From Sindora glabra (Eukaryota > Streptophyta > Magnoliopsida > Fabales > Fabaceae), in assembly GCA_020226215.1 (NCBI GenBank), contig CM035233.1, forward strand, positions 34,122,027-34,186,026: DNA of 64,000 nucleotides, in the 5' to 3' direction. The stretch's first letter is position 1; every line of letters starts with the position of its first letter. The position numbers and the translations under genes were made by a program. Under the pieces are notes generated by a model. That model made no database searches. It was not told where the DNA came from and worked only from the letters and a program-made list of their open reading frames with translations. Positions 1 through 12,246 of this stretch are shown here, one piece after another.

Positions 1-135
1 TGGAAAAAAAAAGAAAGAAAAGAAAAGAAAAGAAAAAGAAGAAGAGAAAGAAAAGTGAAAAAAAGAGGGAATAAGGTAAAAAAATGAAAATAAAGAAAAA
101 ATTTTGAATTAAAAAAAGAAAATAAAAAAAAGGAA
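1..135. repeat. Purine-rich (A/G) low-complexity tract
   Basis: The first 135 bases are almost entirely A and G on the plus strand, with runs of AAAGAAAAG type. This is simple-sequence DNA with no coding content. It adjoins the probable retroelement 3' end that follows. Confidence 0.8.
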
Positions 136-720
136 GTTGATAAGTGTTTGAATTTTGAATTTGGTTGGTTGTGATTGAGTTGTAATTGTTTATAATTTGC
201 CCATATGTTTTTAATTCAAGTGCTCTATTAATTTCTTTAGTTTCCAACCTTCCATATCCTTATTTTTCCTAGCTCCATTATAACTTTGAATAAAGTCTTT
301 TTGATTTGTATTATGCAAGTGATTTGAGTAGTGGAGATTAGATGTTTAGCAAGCTTATGGTAAAAAATTTCATTGAACGGAATTGAGTGAAACACCTTAC
401 GCCAAACACTTGAGAATTGGAAAGTGAAATTTGTGAAAATTTACCAATTTGATGTACTCTTTTTAAATGAAGTTATTATGTTGGTTAGTTTTAAGTTTGT
501 CAAGATTTTTCTTGATGATGTGTTATGTTTCTTGTTGGGTTATATTATTTTCTTATTTATGAATTTGTCAATTTGAAGTTTTTAGAAAGAAAAGTAAAGT
601 TTTTTGTGTCTTGGTTTTGAATAAAATTGTGTCTTGCCCGAAGACATGCAAAGGATAAGTGTGGGAGAATTTAATGAAAAAAATATTTATTATTTTAATT
701 TCTCCTATTTTATATCTTTT
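136..720 (+). mobile_element. Probable 3' end of a Ty3/gypsy-like element
   Basis: The stretch carries the sequence habit found just before the 3' LTR of several plant gypsy families: a 'gaagacatgcaaaggataag' segment (640-659) followed at once by 'tgtgggagaattt' (660-672), a polypurine-tract-like motif. No reverse transcriptase or integrase frame is visible upstream within the window, and the LTR downstream cannot be bounded. The call rests on motif resemblance only. It could be a solo remnant or a chance match. Confidence 0.4.
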
Positions 721-1374
721 AGGTGTAATATTTGCTTAATTTTATAAAATAGACCTTGTTTTATAATTTATAGTCAATTTTACAATATTGTGAATTTATT
801 TGATATATACTAGATTTTGATATTGTTTCTATTTTGCCGTCATTAATTCACATCTCAATACAATGCTAAAATCTTAAAATCATGACAACAAAGAGCAACA
901 TAATGCACATGGTATGATCTTAAATTATTTAAAACAATTCGCAAGCTGATCAACTATGATTGCTTGTTCTCTGCTCGGCTTCTCAACAATAGGCTTAAAC
1001 TGCTACATGTCAGCAAGGATCTTTACAAGGTTAAACAGAAAGGAGTTGTGTTTTCTATGGATATTTTCTGTTCTCCTTTTTTTGAAAATTTCCCCCTCCA
1101 CCAAGATTTTGTCTTTAGCAATTCATCCCAAAATTGGCTTCAGAGGGAGAATTATTCAGTGCATCAAAATTTCCGTTGACCCCTTTTTTTTATTCAAATA
1201 TTGCTAGGAAAACTGAAGGATATCAGCAATTGAACCAATGAAAGAGGTTTTAAAATTTATAGCTCTAACTGTGAATGATGTCATTTTGTAAAGAACTGCA
1301 TAACTGAAAAAAATAAAGATTTTTTTTTAACTCAGTTTTAAAAAAAGTTGCATAAAATTAGATTGGAATTTATC

Positions 1375-1473
1375 CTGGTAGGCGGTCTCTCGTCTAGTCC
1401 CATATGCCTCCACATTGATGAAAGCCCCAATTGTAGTACGCCATTTATGTGTCAGCATGAGCCCATGTGAACC
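1375..1473 (-). pseudogene. Exon relic of an ERMP1-like M28 metallopeptidase
   Basis: Read on the minus strand, a 33-codon open stretch gives GSHGLMLTHKWR then TIGAFINVEAYGTRR and ends in CAG. Plant ER metallopeptidase 1-like proteins (M28 zinc aminopeptidases of the ER membrane) carry a very similar segment, a Gly-Ser-His-Gly-Phe-Met start followed by a conserved Ile-Asn-x-Glu-Ala-x-Gly-Thr-Gly-Gly. The exon is preceded by a pyrimidine-rich stretch and an AAG acceptor at 1474-1476. The Gly-Gly after Gly-Thr has become Arg-Arg, about one codon is missing near the end, and the base after the terminal CAG does not give a GT donor. No neighbouring peptidase exon was found, so this is a lone decayed exon rather than a working gene. 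The family match is from memory of the motif. Confidence 0.5.
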
Positions 1474-2479
1474 CTTAAACATCAAAAGAAAACAACACTT
1501 GATAAGCTTCAATATGGAAAACACTAATAAAAAAAAATGTTTAGCCAAAAAATGAATGCATGTTTTCCAAGTGTTAAGGCATTTTGATGAAGGCATTACT
1601 TTCCAGTAAATTAATAGTTAAACATATCATGAAAGAATACTTAAAAGATTAATAATTAAAAGTAATTTCAGTTTTAAAACTTCTATTAGTAAAATGCCCT
1701 GCCAATATAAAAGGTTCCTTAACCCCATTAAGAATAAATAAATAAATAACAGGGTAGGAGGGAGTCAACTGGAGTCCACCGTTAGTCTTGTTACTTCTAG
1801 TATTGGTGCTAAAACGGGAAAAGATGACTAAACATTAACATTTGGTTTGATCAATAAGGCTTTGACAAATACAATAGTTCCAATTCAATGAACACTTCCA
1901 AACGTAGTCGCTACCCACCGAAAGATAAACCACATTCACCAACACCTAGGAACCAAGTGGACTTTTCAAAATGACCATTTAGTAAGACTGACAGATCAGT
2001 ATCATTTGAATCTACATATGATATCTTATCATAAATTAAAAACTAAATCGATCTTAGCACTTGTCAATACAAACAAAACAATATTTTTTTGTGCAGGATG
2101 CAGTAACTTATGATATGCAATATGGCAAACTAAAATAGAACTTTGTTTATAAAATCACGTGACATAAATTCTCTATTTTCTGATATTACTAGAGAAATGG
2201 AGAAAGTCCAGTTGGGTTGTATAATTCATGCAGCCAACCTCATCTAGTGCGATAAATATGATAAGATTTTGTTGTTGTTATTGTTGTACTGGAGAAAAAC
2301 AATGCCGATCTGTATTTCATAAAGATGAAAAGAAGTGTTCACAAATGATGAACAAAATCAATATCATTGAATGCAGAAGTGAATTTTCTTACTATAAAAG
2401 AAAAAAAAAGTTTAAACTGCAGACAAAGGAGCAGCATCACCACATCCAAATTCGATAAGAAAGTGCAGAGGAGACTCAC

Positions 2480-2563
2480 CTGAAGATGCCTTTTGCCATT
2501 GTGAAATTTACAAACAATTTTCCAATCTTCAACACTAACTAAATTGCACGTATCAACAGTCAT
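2480..2563 (-). other. Exon-like open stretch with a strong splice donor, unrecognised
   Basis: On the minus strand an ATG at 2561-2563 opens a 28-codon reading frame (MTVDTCNLVSVEDWK, then IVCKFHNGKRHLQ) that ends exactly at CAG followed by GTGAGT (2474-2479), a near-perfect plant 5' splice site. The frame also stays open about 15 codons upstream of the ATG. Base composition is more genic here than in the flanks. I do not recognise the protein. It lies about 1 kb upstream, on the same strand, of the M28-peptidase exon relic, but nothing links the two. It may be a first exon, an exon fragment captured by a transposon, or chance. Confidence 0.3.
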
Positions 2564-2869
2564 TACAAACACCAGATCGTCACCTACTGTTGCTAACCCA
2601 CATCATCGTCGATCAACAACGGAAGCTTCGCACTAAATATGCAAATCGCTTCTATCGCCGCAGAAAATTGTACCGCAAAAATATTCATTCACTACAATTC
2701 GCTTGCCACAGTCAAATTTCAGTAAAATTTTTCATTGCAGATCCCTATTTCAGGGATTTTCTCTTTCAATTTTTTTTTTTTGGCTTTTGTACGATAAATT
2801 CCCAGGGACCAGTTTCGAAATTTCTCCTTTGTTGTTGAACCGGCCATATTTGGTTTCGTAAAACAGACA

Positions 2870-4355
2870 CGTGTTAACCATTTATCGTCATATATTGTGT
2901 TATACGATTAACGACAATATGAATTGTACAGTAAAATCCTAACTAATGGTAATATTATTTTTTTATTATTTATTGCACTTAATTAATTTTATAATAGATA
3001 AAAATAATTTAATTTATTTTTATTAAATTTTATTAAATTATTTTTTAATTTAAAATTAAAATTTATTTTATTTTTATTTGAAATTTATGATCAAATTAAT
3101 ATAAATATATAAGTCTCTTTTTCTTTTTCGTATGAAAGTACAAAGAAAAATATGGTATAAATTTGTTAAGATATTTAAAATAAAAATATAAAATAATAAA
3201 ATATTTATTAATAAAAAGGATAAACCTGAAAAAATAATATTTTATTGAATTATTAAAATGATAAATAAAAAGAAATAAAAATTTAAAAACACTATAAATA
3301 ATAAAAAATAGAGCAAGTAATACATGTGAATTTGGGATTTGCTTTAGTATAACAATTAAAAAATAGTTATACCTATATAACTTGCAACATTTTACATAAA
3401 ATGTACAATTTTTTCACATGAAATAAATTATATGAGACACAATCGTTTGCATACTTTTTTATAGGATCTCACTACTTTGTCAATAAATTTCATAATATGA
3501 AACAATAATTTTGCCATACAAAAACTTAAAGAATTATTGCAAGATTTCATAAAAAAATTATATAAAATTCACAATGAATATAGCAGTAGTCCATATTTTC
3601 GGACAGCACCGAAAAAGTTTCCATAAATTTTTAAATGATTATTTGAGCATTAATATACTTTTTGTATTAGTACAATTTCTTTTGTGAAATTTTTTAATCA
3701 TTTCTACTTAATTTTATTATTTAAGTTTATAAAAATTTATGCAAATAATTAAAACGTTAGGAATTTTTTTATTTTATTTCTAATAAAATAGTATAAAATT
3801 TTATAATTTTTTTATAAACAATTTATGTTTAACTGATGTACAAAACATTGCATCTCCATCGTTTAAAATTTTAACGAAGTTTTCGAAAACTTGCGATTCA
3901 TTCAACAAGTTGCAGGAATGAGTATCAACGGCGGATGAAGTATAACCTTGTTTCATTTATAAGAAATAATAAAAAATAATATTCAGCGGTCAAGATCATA
4001 AAGTTCACACGTCATATCGTGATTTTGATGGTATAAATGTATACACACAAAATTGTCAGGTGAATAATTATGAATGTAAGTATAGTTTCTAATTTATTTT
4101 GTAATTTTTGAAAAAGAACAATGAATCTTTTTATTATTAATTTTAATGAATTTTAATTATCGGTTTTAAAAAAATTCATTTCAAATCAAATAGTTGAATT
4201 TTAGATTCGAATAAGAAGTTTATCTTAACTTAAAAGTTGAATAGTTGATTTTGACAAAAAATTTGAAGAAATTTAAATCTTTGCAAAAACTTCCTACTTG
4301 AAAAAATTGAAAAATTTTCAGAACTTAAGAAATTTTTACATCTATTTATTGACAA
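2870..4355. other. AT-rich intergenic DNA, nothing recognised
   Basis: This stretch is strongly AT-rich with many poly-A and poly-T runs and no frame of note. Its overall look is that of old, fully decayed repeat DNA. I see no element boundary. Confidence 0.6.
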
Positions 4356-4359
4356 CTTA

Positions 4360-5125
4360 TTATAATAAATGATACAAATAAACTTTTTATTTTAAATTTA
4401 TTTTTAATTTCATTATGAATTAAATCTTCATTTTTTAGGATGATGATATAACTTAATAGTAACGAATTGAATTCTAATTTACTGAAATTAATTTCAATTT
4501 TCTTCTTCTTGATTAAGTTTTAATTATTGTTCTTAATGCTTTCAATTGATTGACCACCTTTTGATTGATTTTAATATGCATGTTAAGACTAAAAGGAGAT
4601 ACATGTGTATGGATCCTATAATTAAAATTATAAATTATATATGAAATAGGAATATATTCATATTGTTTGTGTAGTTATAATAAGTTCTATAAATCTTAAT
4701 GCATTATTAGTTATTTAATTCACATAGGAATATAGTGAATTGGTAATTAATAATAGAATTACTTGACTTTGGAAGATATTAATAATTAATTTAGGAAAAC
4801 TTGACTATCAATTATGAAAGTTAAAATTATATTAAAATAGATAGATGATTTAATTCAAAATGATTAAGTAAAATCTAATTCCTAAGGCTTTATTTATATT
4901 TATTTTTACTCCAATTGCACTTATATTCATTTTAAATATTTTGCATAAATTTTTACTTAGTTACTTTGATTCTTGACTAATCAATTTGCCAAATAGTAAT
5001 AAGATTATCAATTTTGATACTTAGTGAAACAATTCTTATGAGAACAATACTCTACTCATTACTTTATTACTTATTTACGATAGTGTACACTTGTGCTTAT
5101 AGACAAATCATTTCACATGTAACAA
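4360..5125 (-). repeat. Repeat copy, inverted relative of 24592-25380 (probable LTR fragment)
   Basis: Read as the reverse complement, this stretch aligns throughout with 24592-25380. Shared blocks include 'tgttacatgtgaaat' at one end (5111-5125 here), an 'agtaataaagtaatgagta' block, and a long shared run around the 'ataatgcattattagttatt' segment. The order 'TGTTACATG ... attac-actt-gtgca ... gtatcgttcccat' is typical of the start of certain plant gypsy LTRs. Short open frames at 5014-5307 on both strands are by-products of the AT-rich repeat and are not genes. Confidence 0.6.
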
Positions 5126-5129
5126 TAGT

Positions 5130-6590
5130 TATCTCATTAAGTAATTTATTACTCATTTTATTTATAGATATATTTTTCAAATGTTTTGGACTCAGATGGC
5201 ACCTACTGATATATTTAATATATATTGGTATTTGTATGGAACAACACTTAGTTATCTTTGACAATCTTAACCTTGATAACTCTGATATATTCACAGCCAA
5301 CAATTAGTTTGGATTGATAATTATCATTTTTAGCTATTTTTAGATATTCACTTTTAAAATTTTAATTTGTATAATTACGATCTGACTTTCTTTTCTTAAT
5401 TTATACAATTATTGAGACTTTGACAGTTGGGTTATTATATGGACAGGTAACTTTTCACATAACTAATATATGTGTATAATGTATATTTCTATACATATAT
5501 AATTTTTACTATTATTTTGATTACCTTATATTTTCTAAAAAAATGATTTTGTAATGAATATTGAGTTAGCCATATGATTTCTTTCCAAAGAAAAAAAGAT
5601 TCTCATTTCTACCAAAGGAAAATACGAGTCTCTAATAAAGAATTTTCTAAGTATTTCCTAAAATAGTACCCATTAAGTATTAAATTGAAACCATTTCTAA
5701 CCTATTTTCTATATTTGATATTATCCCTAAAATATTTTAAAACAAAAGAGAAACATTTGATTTTTTTAAGTTTTTCTAACCTACTCTTATTCTATTGTAT
5801 TCATGACAAGATTTGAACCTTTGAAGTAAATGCATTACATATTACTCAAAGAGTTTTCTTTAAAAATATCTTTTTAGTTTCTTGAGGAATATTTTCAAAA
5901 AAATATTATTTAAACAAGTTTCATAAGTATGTTTTTCTTTAATCTTTTGTAATATTGTCTAATAAATCATCTCTTTTAAAAATATTTTCTTGCAAAATTG
6001 TCTATTTAAGAATCTATTGTAAGCAATAACCTTTTGGTGAATGGATATTATTTCGAAATCAGTTCATTAGTATTTTGTACTTTTTTTAAGGTCATTATGT
6101 TTCAACTATTTTCTAATTAGAAAAGCAATCTTATTCTATTTATCTTGGATTTTGACTCCAAAAAGTTATCATAAATCTCTTTTTTGAGTTTCCTTCAAAA
6201 AGAAAGAAAAAGTGAAAAGATTTCTAAATATGTTTGATTTTCTATCTAGTGGTTTTACTTACTATTTTTCAAGAAATGAAGTTAAAAGATTAAATCTCAT
6301 TAATTGTGAAATTTGATTTTCTAATTTGATTTCTATCTATTTTAGAAGAAGGAAGAATTTTGGAAAAGGATTTATGGAAAAAAGTAAAAAAAAATTGTGT
6401 TTCAATATCATACACATTTTAAAAAAATATTTAATGTTATAAAATAGTTTGGTTTGGAAAGCCTTGTAAAGATATGTGATTGATATCTTTACACTAGTCA
6501 TGATAATTTAAAATTAAGTCATAATAGTAGTTGAATATAGCCTATTAAGAATAGCTCCCGAGGTTATATTTTATTATCATATTTGATTAC
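5130..6590. other. AT-rich intergenic DNA, nothing recognised
   Basis: No coding segment, LTR terminus or tandem repeat was recognised. The 3' half or 3' LTR of the copia relic that begins near 6600 may once have been here, but I could not match this stretch to the DNA above its primer-binding site. Confidence 0.5.
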
Positions 6591-7233
6591 AAATTGGATC
6601 TTCTAGCTCCTTACAATAGTTATTGCATAAATGGTAAATTTATGGTGACTCTTGAGGTTCTTCAAATTGATTTGGAGAAGATGTCTCATTTTTCTCCTTT
6701 ATTTCAAAAGAGGAACTTCCTTGATCACTCATCAAGAATGTCTTAGGTTGGATTTCTTTATTCAACTCAACTTGTGCTTTTGTTGCTTGCTCATTTTAGA
6801 TTAATACTTCATCTTCATCTACTTACTTTCCTAATGAAAAGCCATTCAATTCATCAAATATTAGATGCATGGAATCTTTTATGGTGAAGGTTCTTTTATT
6901 ATATACTTTATATATTTTGTTTGTAATAAAGTATCCAATAAAAAAAATTTTTCATCACTTTTTGAGTTAAAATTTGCAAGATTGTTTATTCCATTGTTTT
7001 AAATAAAACATTTGCATTCAAAAGCATATAAGTAATCAATGTTAGGTTTTCTTCCTATCTAAAGTTCATATGGAATTTTCTTTAAAATGGATCTTATAAA
7101 GCACCTATTTGAAATATAACATGATGTATATATTTCTTTAACTTAAAAATATTTTGGCAAATTACTTTTACAAAGCATGATTCTAGCCATAGCTTGTAAT
7201 GTTTTATTTTTTCCTTTCCACAATCCTATTTTA

Positions 7234-7480
7234 TTAAGGAGTTCTAGGATATGAGAAGTTATGACTAATACCTCTTATTGCAAAAATGATCAAATAATTG
7301 ATTTTTAAATTTAGCATTATGATCACTTTTAATATTGATAGTGCAAACTCCTTTTTCATTTTGAACTTTCTTGGGAAATTTCTCAAATATTTCAAATGTA
7401 TCATTTTTACATGCAAGAAAATAAACCAAGTATATTTAGAGAAATCATTGACAATGACTAATCCATATTCTTTTTCCTCT
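7234..7480 (-). pseudogene. Copia integrase core fragment
   Basis: The minus strand carries GISHNFSYPRTP (7234-7270), the hallmark that closes the copia integrase core just before the 'QQNGV' motif. It is preceded, in a shifted frame, by the 'F..F.KK.QNEK' block seen at 7340-7400. In working elements this domain inserts the cDNA into the genome and uses a D,D35E triad. Frameshifts separate the segments here, so the enzyme cannot be made. Confidence 0.75.
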
Positions 7481-8899
7481 AAAGCTAAATGTTTTGCTTA
7501 GACTAAATGGATCCACATGTAGAAGTTCTAAAGTTCTTGATGTTGAGACCATATTAATTGGTTGAAATAATGATTTTACTTATTTGCTTTGTTGAAATAT
7601 TTCACATATATGATCCTTTTTAAAATATGTTTTAAGAAGACCTATTGCAAGTTTTTTTCTAGGAAAGATTTGAAATGAGATGTATGTTGACATGACTAAG
7701 CCTTCTATGCTATAGAAAACTTTCATCTTTTATTAAAGCTAGACATATTAATGAATATGAAAAAATATCTTGCATATTTGAATCATAAATATTATAAATT
7801 TTTCTAAAAAAAATTGCTATCCTTTTTGTCTTAGATAAAGCAATGAAAGGATTCAAAAATTTGTCTATATCTTTTATCACAAAATTAGTTAATACTAAGA
7901 AGATTATCCTTAAAACCTTCAACCAAACTAATATTATCAATAGAGGTAAATCTTGTACTTATCTTGCATAGACTAATGATTTTACATTGGTGTTGTCTCT
8001 TAGGGTCACGAGGTTACCAGTAATAGGCTTGAAAAAAGTGAATTTTCTTTTATCTCTAGTCATGTGTCTTGAATATCCATAATTTAAAAACCAATCATGG
8101 ATTGTGGATTTAAGACACATTTACAATAAATGATCGGATCTTCTTAAGTATCCAAATCTTTTTGGGTCCTTAGGGATTAGTTAATGCCATATTTTATTAT
8201 TTTCATCTTTTAGGATCTATGCTTGTTTATTTATTTTTTTTCTTATATGACACAAAGATGCTATATGTTTTTTCTCCACAGAAATGACATATAATATGGA
8301 TAAGAGACTTTCATAAAGAATTTCTTGTTATACTTATTACAATGTGAATGGAGATAACTAAATGCTTCTTTTTTTTTTAAAGAATATCCAAGTTTTTTCT
8401 TCTTTTAACAAACTTAGCAAAATCATTTGTTAAAATATTTACCTTCTTTTTTAGAAAAAAGATTTCCCTTTTTAAGATTAGAAGATTGATATTTTAACTC
8501 AAATATTATTTGTTATTTAAAAAAATAATATTGTTTGTTATAGCCTTATTTTCCTTTTTAAAGATTTTATTTCTTTTGAAAAAACTTGGTTTTCTTTTTC
8601 AAATTTTTTCCTTCTTTCAAAGATTCTACTACATTTTTCAAGAAATGATTTTAATTTTCTAAAATTTGTTTTTGCTTTTTAAAAGAATATAATTATTATG
8701 TCAAAGATTGATTTTGTTTTTCTAAAGAATCTAACCCTTTTGTTAAAACTTGTTTTTCCTTTTCTATTTTAAAATACTTCATCAAAACATTGTGAAAGTC
8801 TTTTATCAAGCCATTAAAAGATTTATGTGATTCACCATAAGATAAAGGAGATTTGGATTGAAGTATTTCTTTTTATGCTCCCCTTTTTTAAAGGAGAAG

Positions 8900-10010
8900 G
8901 ATGTTTCTTCATAATCTTAAGCCATTTTCCTCATTAGATTTCTTTTGGAATTTTTTCTTTAATATTGGACAATCACTTTTCTTGTAACCAGGCTTCTTAC
9001 ATTCAAAGTAAGTTAACGGTTAATTACTTGCTTCTCCTATTCTTTGCTCTCTTCTTTGAATTGATATAAATTTGAAATCATATTTTATTTTATAAAATCT
9101 TAAAATCATTTGGCCATTATTACCATTTCATCATCTTAATTTTTTTATTGCTCAAGATAATAATTTTCATCATTATCATCTTTTAAGGAAGTTTTAAAAG
9201 TTATTTTTTTTTCATGCTCATATTTCATATATGTTTATACATATGTGAAGACTTTTTCTTTTAGTGCATCATAAGTAAAAGTAAAGCCAAAAGTATTTAG
9301 CTCAAGTAGCATATGATGTTACTCAATGGCTTTACCTTTTTTCTCATCCTTGGTTCGATCCTAAGACCTTGGATGTGTGCATCTAGTGGCTTGATCACAC
9401 TTAACATTAACTAAAAAAAAAAGAAAAGAAGAAAAAGAAGTAAGAATAATGAGATTATTTCTTTCTTGTATGACATCTACTTTAAATTGCCATGGTTTTA
9501 ATATGGTTGTCAATATTTTTATAACTATTTCTCCATTGGTAATATTTCTTCCTAAAGTATGAATATTGTTAATGATGGTCAAGATCCTTTTGAACATAGG
9601 CTTTATTTTCTCATTTTATTCCATCTTAAATATTCCATATTCATGCACAAGTATATTTATTCCAGTTTCTTTCACTTGATTTATGCCTTCAAAAATGACT
9701 TCTAATTTATCCCACATAGCTTTAGCCATAGTTCATTTTAAGATCTTTTTGAATTCATTTAGTGTCATGACACACATGATTGCATTTGTTGCTTTTCCAT
9801 GGAATGCTTTCTTTTTTTATAATCATCTTTCATCCAATTACTTTTTGATTTGAGAACTAGCTTTTCTCTTTCACTTTAGTAGGTATTTCATATCCATCTT
9901 TAATGGTTTTCCATATATTGATGTTGGTGGATTTGATGAAGATTGTCATTCTAAGTTTTCAATAGTCATAGTTTGTACCACTAAAGAGTGATAATCTAGT
10001 GGTTGAATGT
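8900..10010 (-). pseudogene. Copia gag (UBN2/DUF4219) with degenerate zinc knuckle
   Basis: Near 9960 the minus strand reads LFSGTNYDYWKLRM, the usual copia Gag amino-terminal block, followed by FIKSTNINIWKTIKDGYEIP. At 9475-9597 it reads MFKRILTIINNIHTLGR then NITNGEIVIKIL and LKPWQFKVDVIQE, matching the UBN2 capsid core. At 8966-9010 it reads YFECKKPGYKKSDCP. The family knuckle is C-x2-C-x4-H-x4-C, so the first Cys and the His are both replaced by Tyr, each explained by one C-to-T or G-to-A transition. Stops occur throughout. Confidence 0.8.
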
Positions 10011-10099
10011 TCTTCTACTCCATAAGTGTGGCTAAGAAGCTTCATTTCTTACAAGATCTTTACTCATAAAGTTGTTAGACTTTAAAAAAGCGAGACCAA

Positions 10100-10111
10100 G
10101 TTTTGATATCA
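10100..10111 (-). other. Copia primer-binding site (initiator-Met tRNA type)
   Basis: On the minus strand the site reads TGATATCAAAAC, differing from the canonical TGGTATCAGAGC at three positions, all G-to-A. It sits directly upstream of the gag relic, where the primer-binding site belongs, and marks the inner edge of the 5' LTR. Confidence 0.7.
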
Positions 10112-11720
10112 ACAGATAAAGCTTGTTATCTAAGAGAGAGTGAATTAGCTTTTAAAAATTTTATTATTAGTTTTCCAAAAAAAAAAAAGATTTTCCTTTT
10201 TATGAAAAATTAAAACTTTTTCTTTAACAAAGGTAAAAGTGTTTCTTTGAAAAGCTCGTATAGGACCATATAAAACTTATATAAAAAATGGATTCTATAA
10301 TGTTTTAGATTTCAAATGCTTGTGGAAAACAAAATTCATAAATGTGAAAGAGTAAAGAAAAAGAAGAAACATAAAGCAATTTTTATAGAAGTTTGATAAT
10401 CTAAAAGGAATGCCTTTTGGGTGCTCATTTCATCTCAAGCTACCAAGTATTACTTGGGATATTCACTAGTTGTGATCAAGTGATAACTTTCAATTTCAAA
10501 ATCTCTCACCCTTTTACATTAACCAAACTTGTTTTCCTCACAAGAACCAAGCTAAATCCCACTTAACTTTACAAGATTCATTCAATCTTCACTTAAAATT
10601 TCAATTAACTACCTAAATTTATAAGATTCACCTAATTTATACTAGGATTTCAATTAACCACCTAGCTTTAAAAGACTTTCTCAATCTATACTTAGATTTC
10701 ACATATACAACAAAGACTGTCTCATAATCTTAACAAAGATTTTGCAATTTTCACACAAACATTTAAAAGTAAACGGTTTATGAGTGGAGGCTCAATATAT
10801 TTAAAAAGAGAATTTGGATCTTTGGAAGAACAAAAGATGAAGAAAAATGATATATAAGTAAAGTGTGTTATCTTTTAAAAAGTTAAAGCCTATTTATAAA
10901 TGAGTGACTACTTGTTTTCCAAGTTTACTTGCCTTCTAAGTTTCTTTGGCTTCTCCCACAAGCTTTACTTTGATGATGTCACATCGTTTATATCATTGGA
11001 AATCTAACTTATCACCATTTTCTCTCTCCTCGCAAGCTATCCCAAAAAAATAAATAACTTGTTATTTTGTTGGGTATTGTCCACTATATTTCTTTTAGTT
11101 CAAATAAATGGCTTTTGGTATTTATCTTTAAAGACGCTTTCCAACCAAGATTCCTTCTAATTTTACCCATATTTACAAGCAACAAACATTATTAAATAAT
11201 ATTACAAATAAGTGTATGTACTTAAAGAATATTTAATTCCTTTTGTACTTTCACTTTATAAATTACCAATGGTTGATGAAGAAGAGAAACTAATAACCAT
11301 TAGTTTTTGGTTAAAAGCAACATTTTGATAAAGTAAAATTTAATTTGCTTGAAAGTTTTTATCATATTTCATAAAAACCCAAATGGAAGGAAAATTTTAA
11401 AAAAATTTATTACATAGGAAATTTAATTTTAAGAGTCTATTTTAGGTTTAGTTGATGAAAGTGCAATGACCCAAAAATAAAAATGCTTAATAGGCTTTTA
11501 TTTATCAAACCAAATATTTATGCCTAAGTTAAATAATCACAATAAGTACAATAAATTCAACTTCTATTTTGTGACTAGATTAAATATAAAATCATTTAGT
11601 TCCTTATATGCCCTATTCTATTTAGTTTTTAATGGTTACTTTGATGTATTCTTTCAACTAGTTAGGAGGAACAACACTATATAGATAATACTACTTATTC
11701 TTGGTTGTACTTTATTCCTT
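10112..11720. other. AT-rich DNA, probably including the 5' LTR of the 6.6-10.1 kb copia relic
   Basis: The inner LTR border must be just above 10112, but no partner LTR survives to set the outer border. I see no gene. The slightly more GC-rich run around 10920-11060 would suit LTR DNA. Confidence 0.4.
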
Positions 11721-11727
11721 TGTGAAT

Positions 11728-12190
11728 TCATCTTGATCTTCTTGGCATAAACTCATTTTTGAATGCATTAATTAAATCATTATGCAATTTAGAAATTCCA
11801 CTAGCCTTTTGCAAGATATCAAAGATCTGTTTATCTCTTAGAGCTTCTCTTTCTTGAATATACTTCATCAATGATTCAGGTATCTTTGCTTTAGTTAAGA
11901 CTTACTCTTTTAAAGAAGTTACATTTGTCACCATGACAAATGTTGTAGTTGAATTTGAGGAGCTGGAAAAGTTAAGAAGGTAAACATTTGATAAAAAGTC
12001 CTTTCAATTTGGATGTTGGAATCTTTAAAGTAGAAAATATATCATTAGCCTTATTAGCTCCTCCACTGATTAAAATCTTTGTTATTAATACAAGATTTTC
12101 ATACAAAGTAGGTTAAGCGAAAACATCACTAAGAATATTAGCTACCTTTGAATTTGCCCTATTATATCTATAAGCAAAGGTGATTTTCAT
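11728..12190 (-). pseudogene. Unrecognised protein-coding relic (downstream part)
   Basis: Two long minus-strand reading stretches lie end to end in different frames. The first (about 12186-11995) includes AYRYNRANSKVANILSDVFA, one stop, then PTLYENLVLITKILISGGAN. The second (about 12000-11728) includes AKIPESLMKYIQ, EREALRDKQIFDILQKASG and NDLINAFKNEFMPRRSR before a TGA at 11728-11730, with one internal stop. The residue mix is protein-like, with alternating charged and hydrophobic residues, unlike the surrounding AT noise. I do not recognise the family. The same strand carries a second coding-like piece at 13700-14230, on the far side of the solo LTR. One split gene or element is likely. 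Confidence 0.4.
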
Positions 12191-12246
12191 GACAATGAGC
12201 TTATTAAAGCAAGAGTTGGGTTTAATATTGTAGTTGTTTGAACATA

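Larger units (their letters stand above)
6600..10111 (-). mobile_element. Truncated Ty1/copia retrotransposon relic
   Basis: A minus-strand copia element can be followed in order from its primer-binding site (10100-10111) through gag, zinc knuckle and integrase. It fades out near 6600, in the linker that normally precedes reverse transcriptase. No reverse transcriptase, RNase H, polypurine tract or 3' LTR is visible. All frames are interrupted by many stops and frameshifts. The linker around 6840-6900 still reads RTFTIKDSMHLIFDELNG, the typical copia 'SMHVVFDE' region. The 5' LTR should lie above 10112 but could not be bounded. Confidence 0.8.

Noticed and set aside
5014..5307. 97-codon frame with hydrophobic stretches resembling membrane segments.
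   Set aside because: It lies within AT-rich repeat DNA that has a non-open relative at 24.6 kb. AT-rich frames give Leu/Ile/Phe/Tyr runs by chance.
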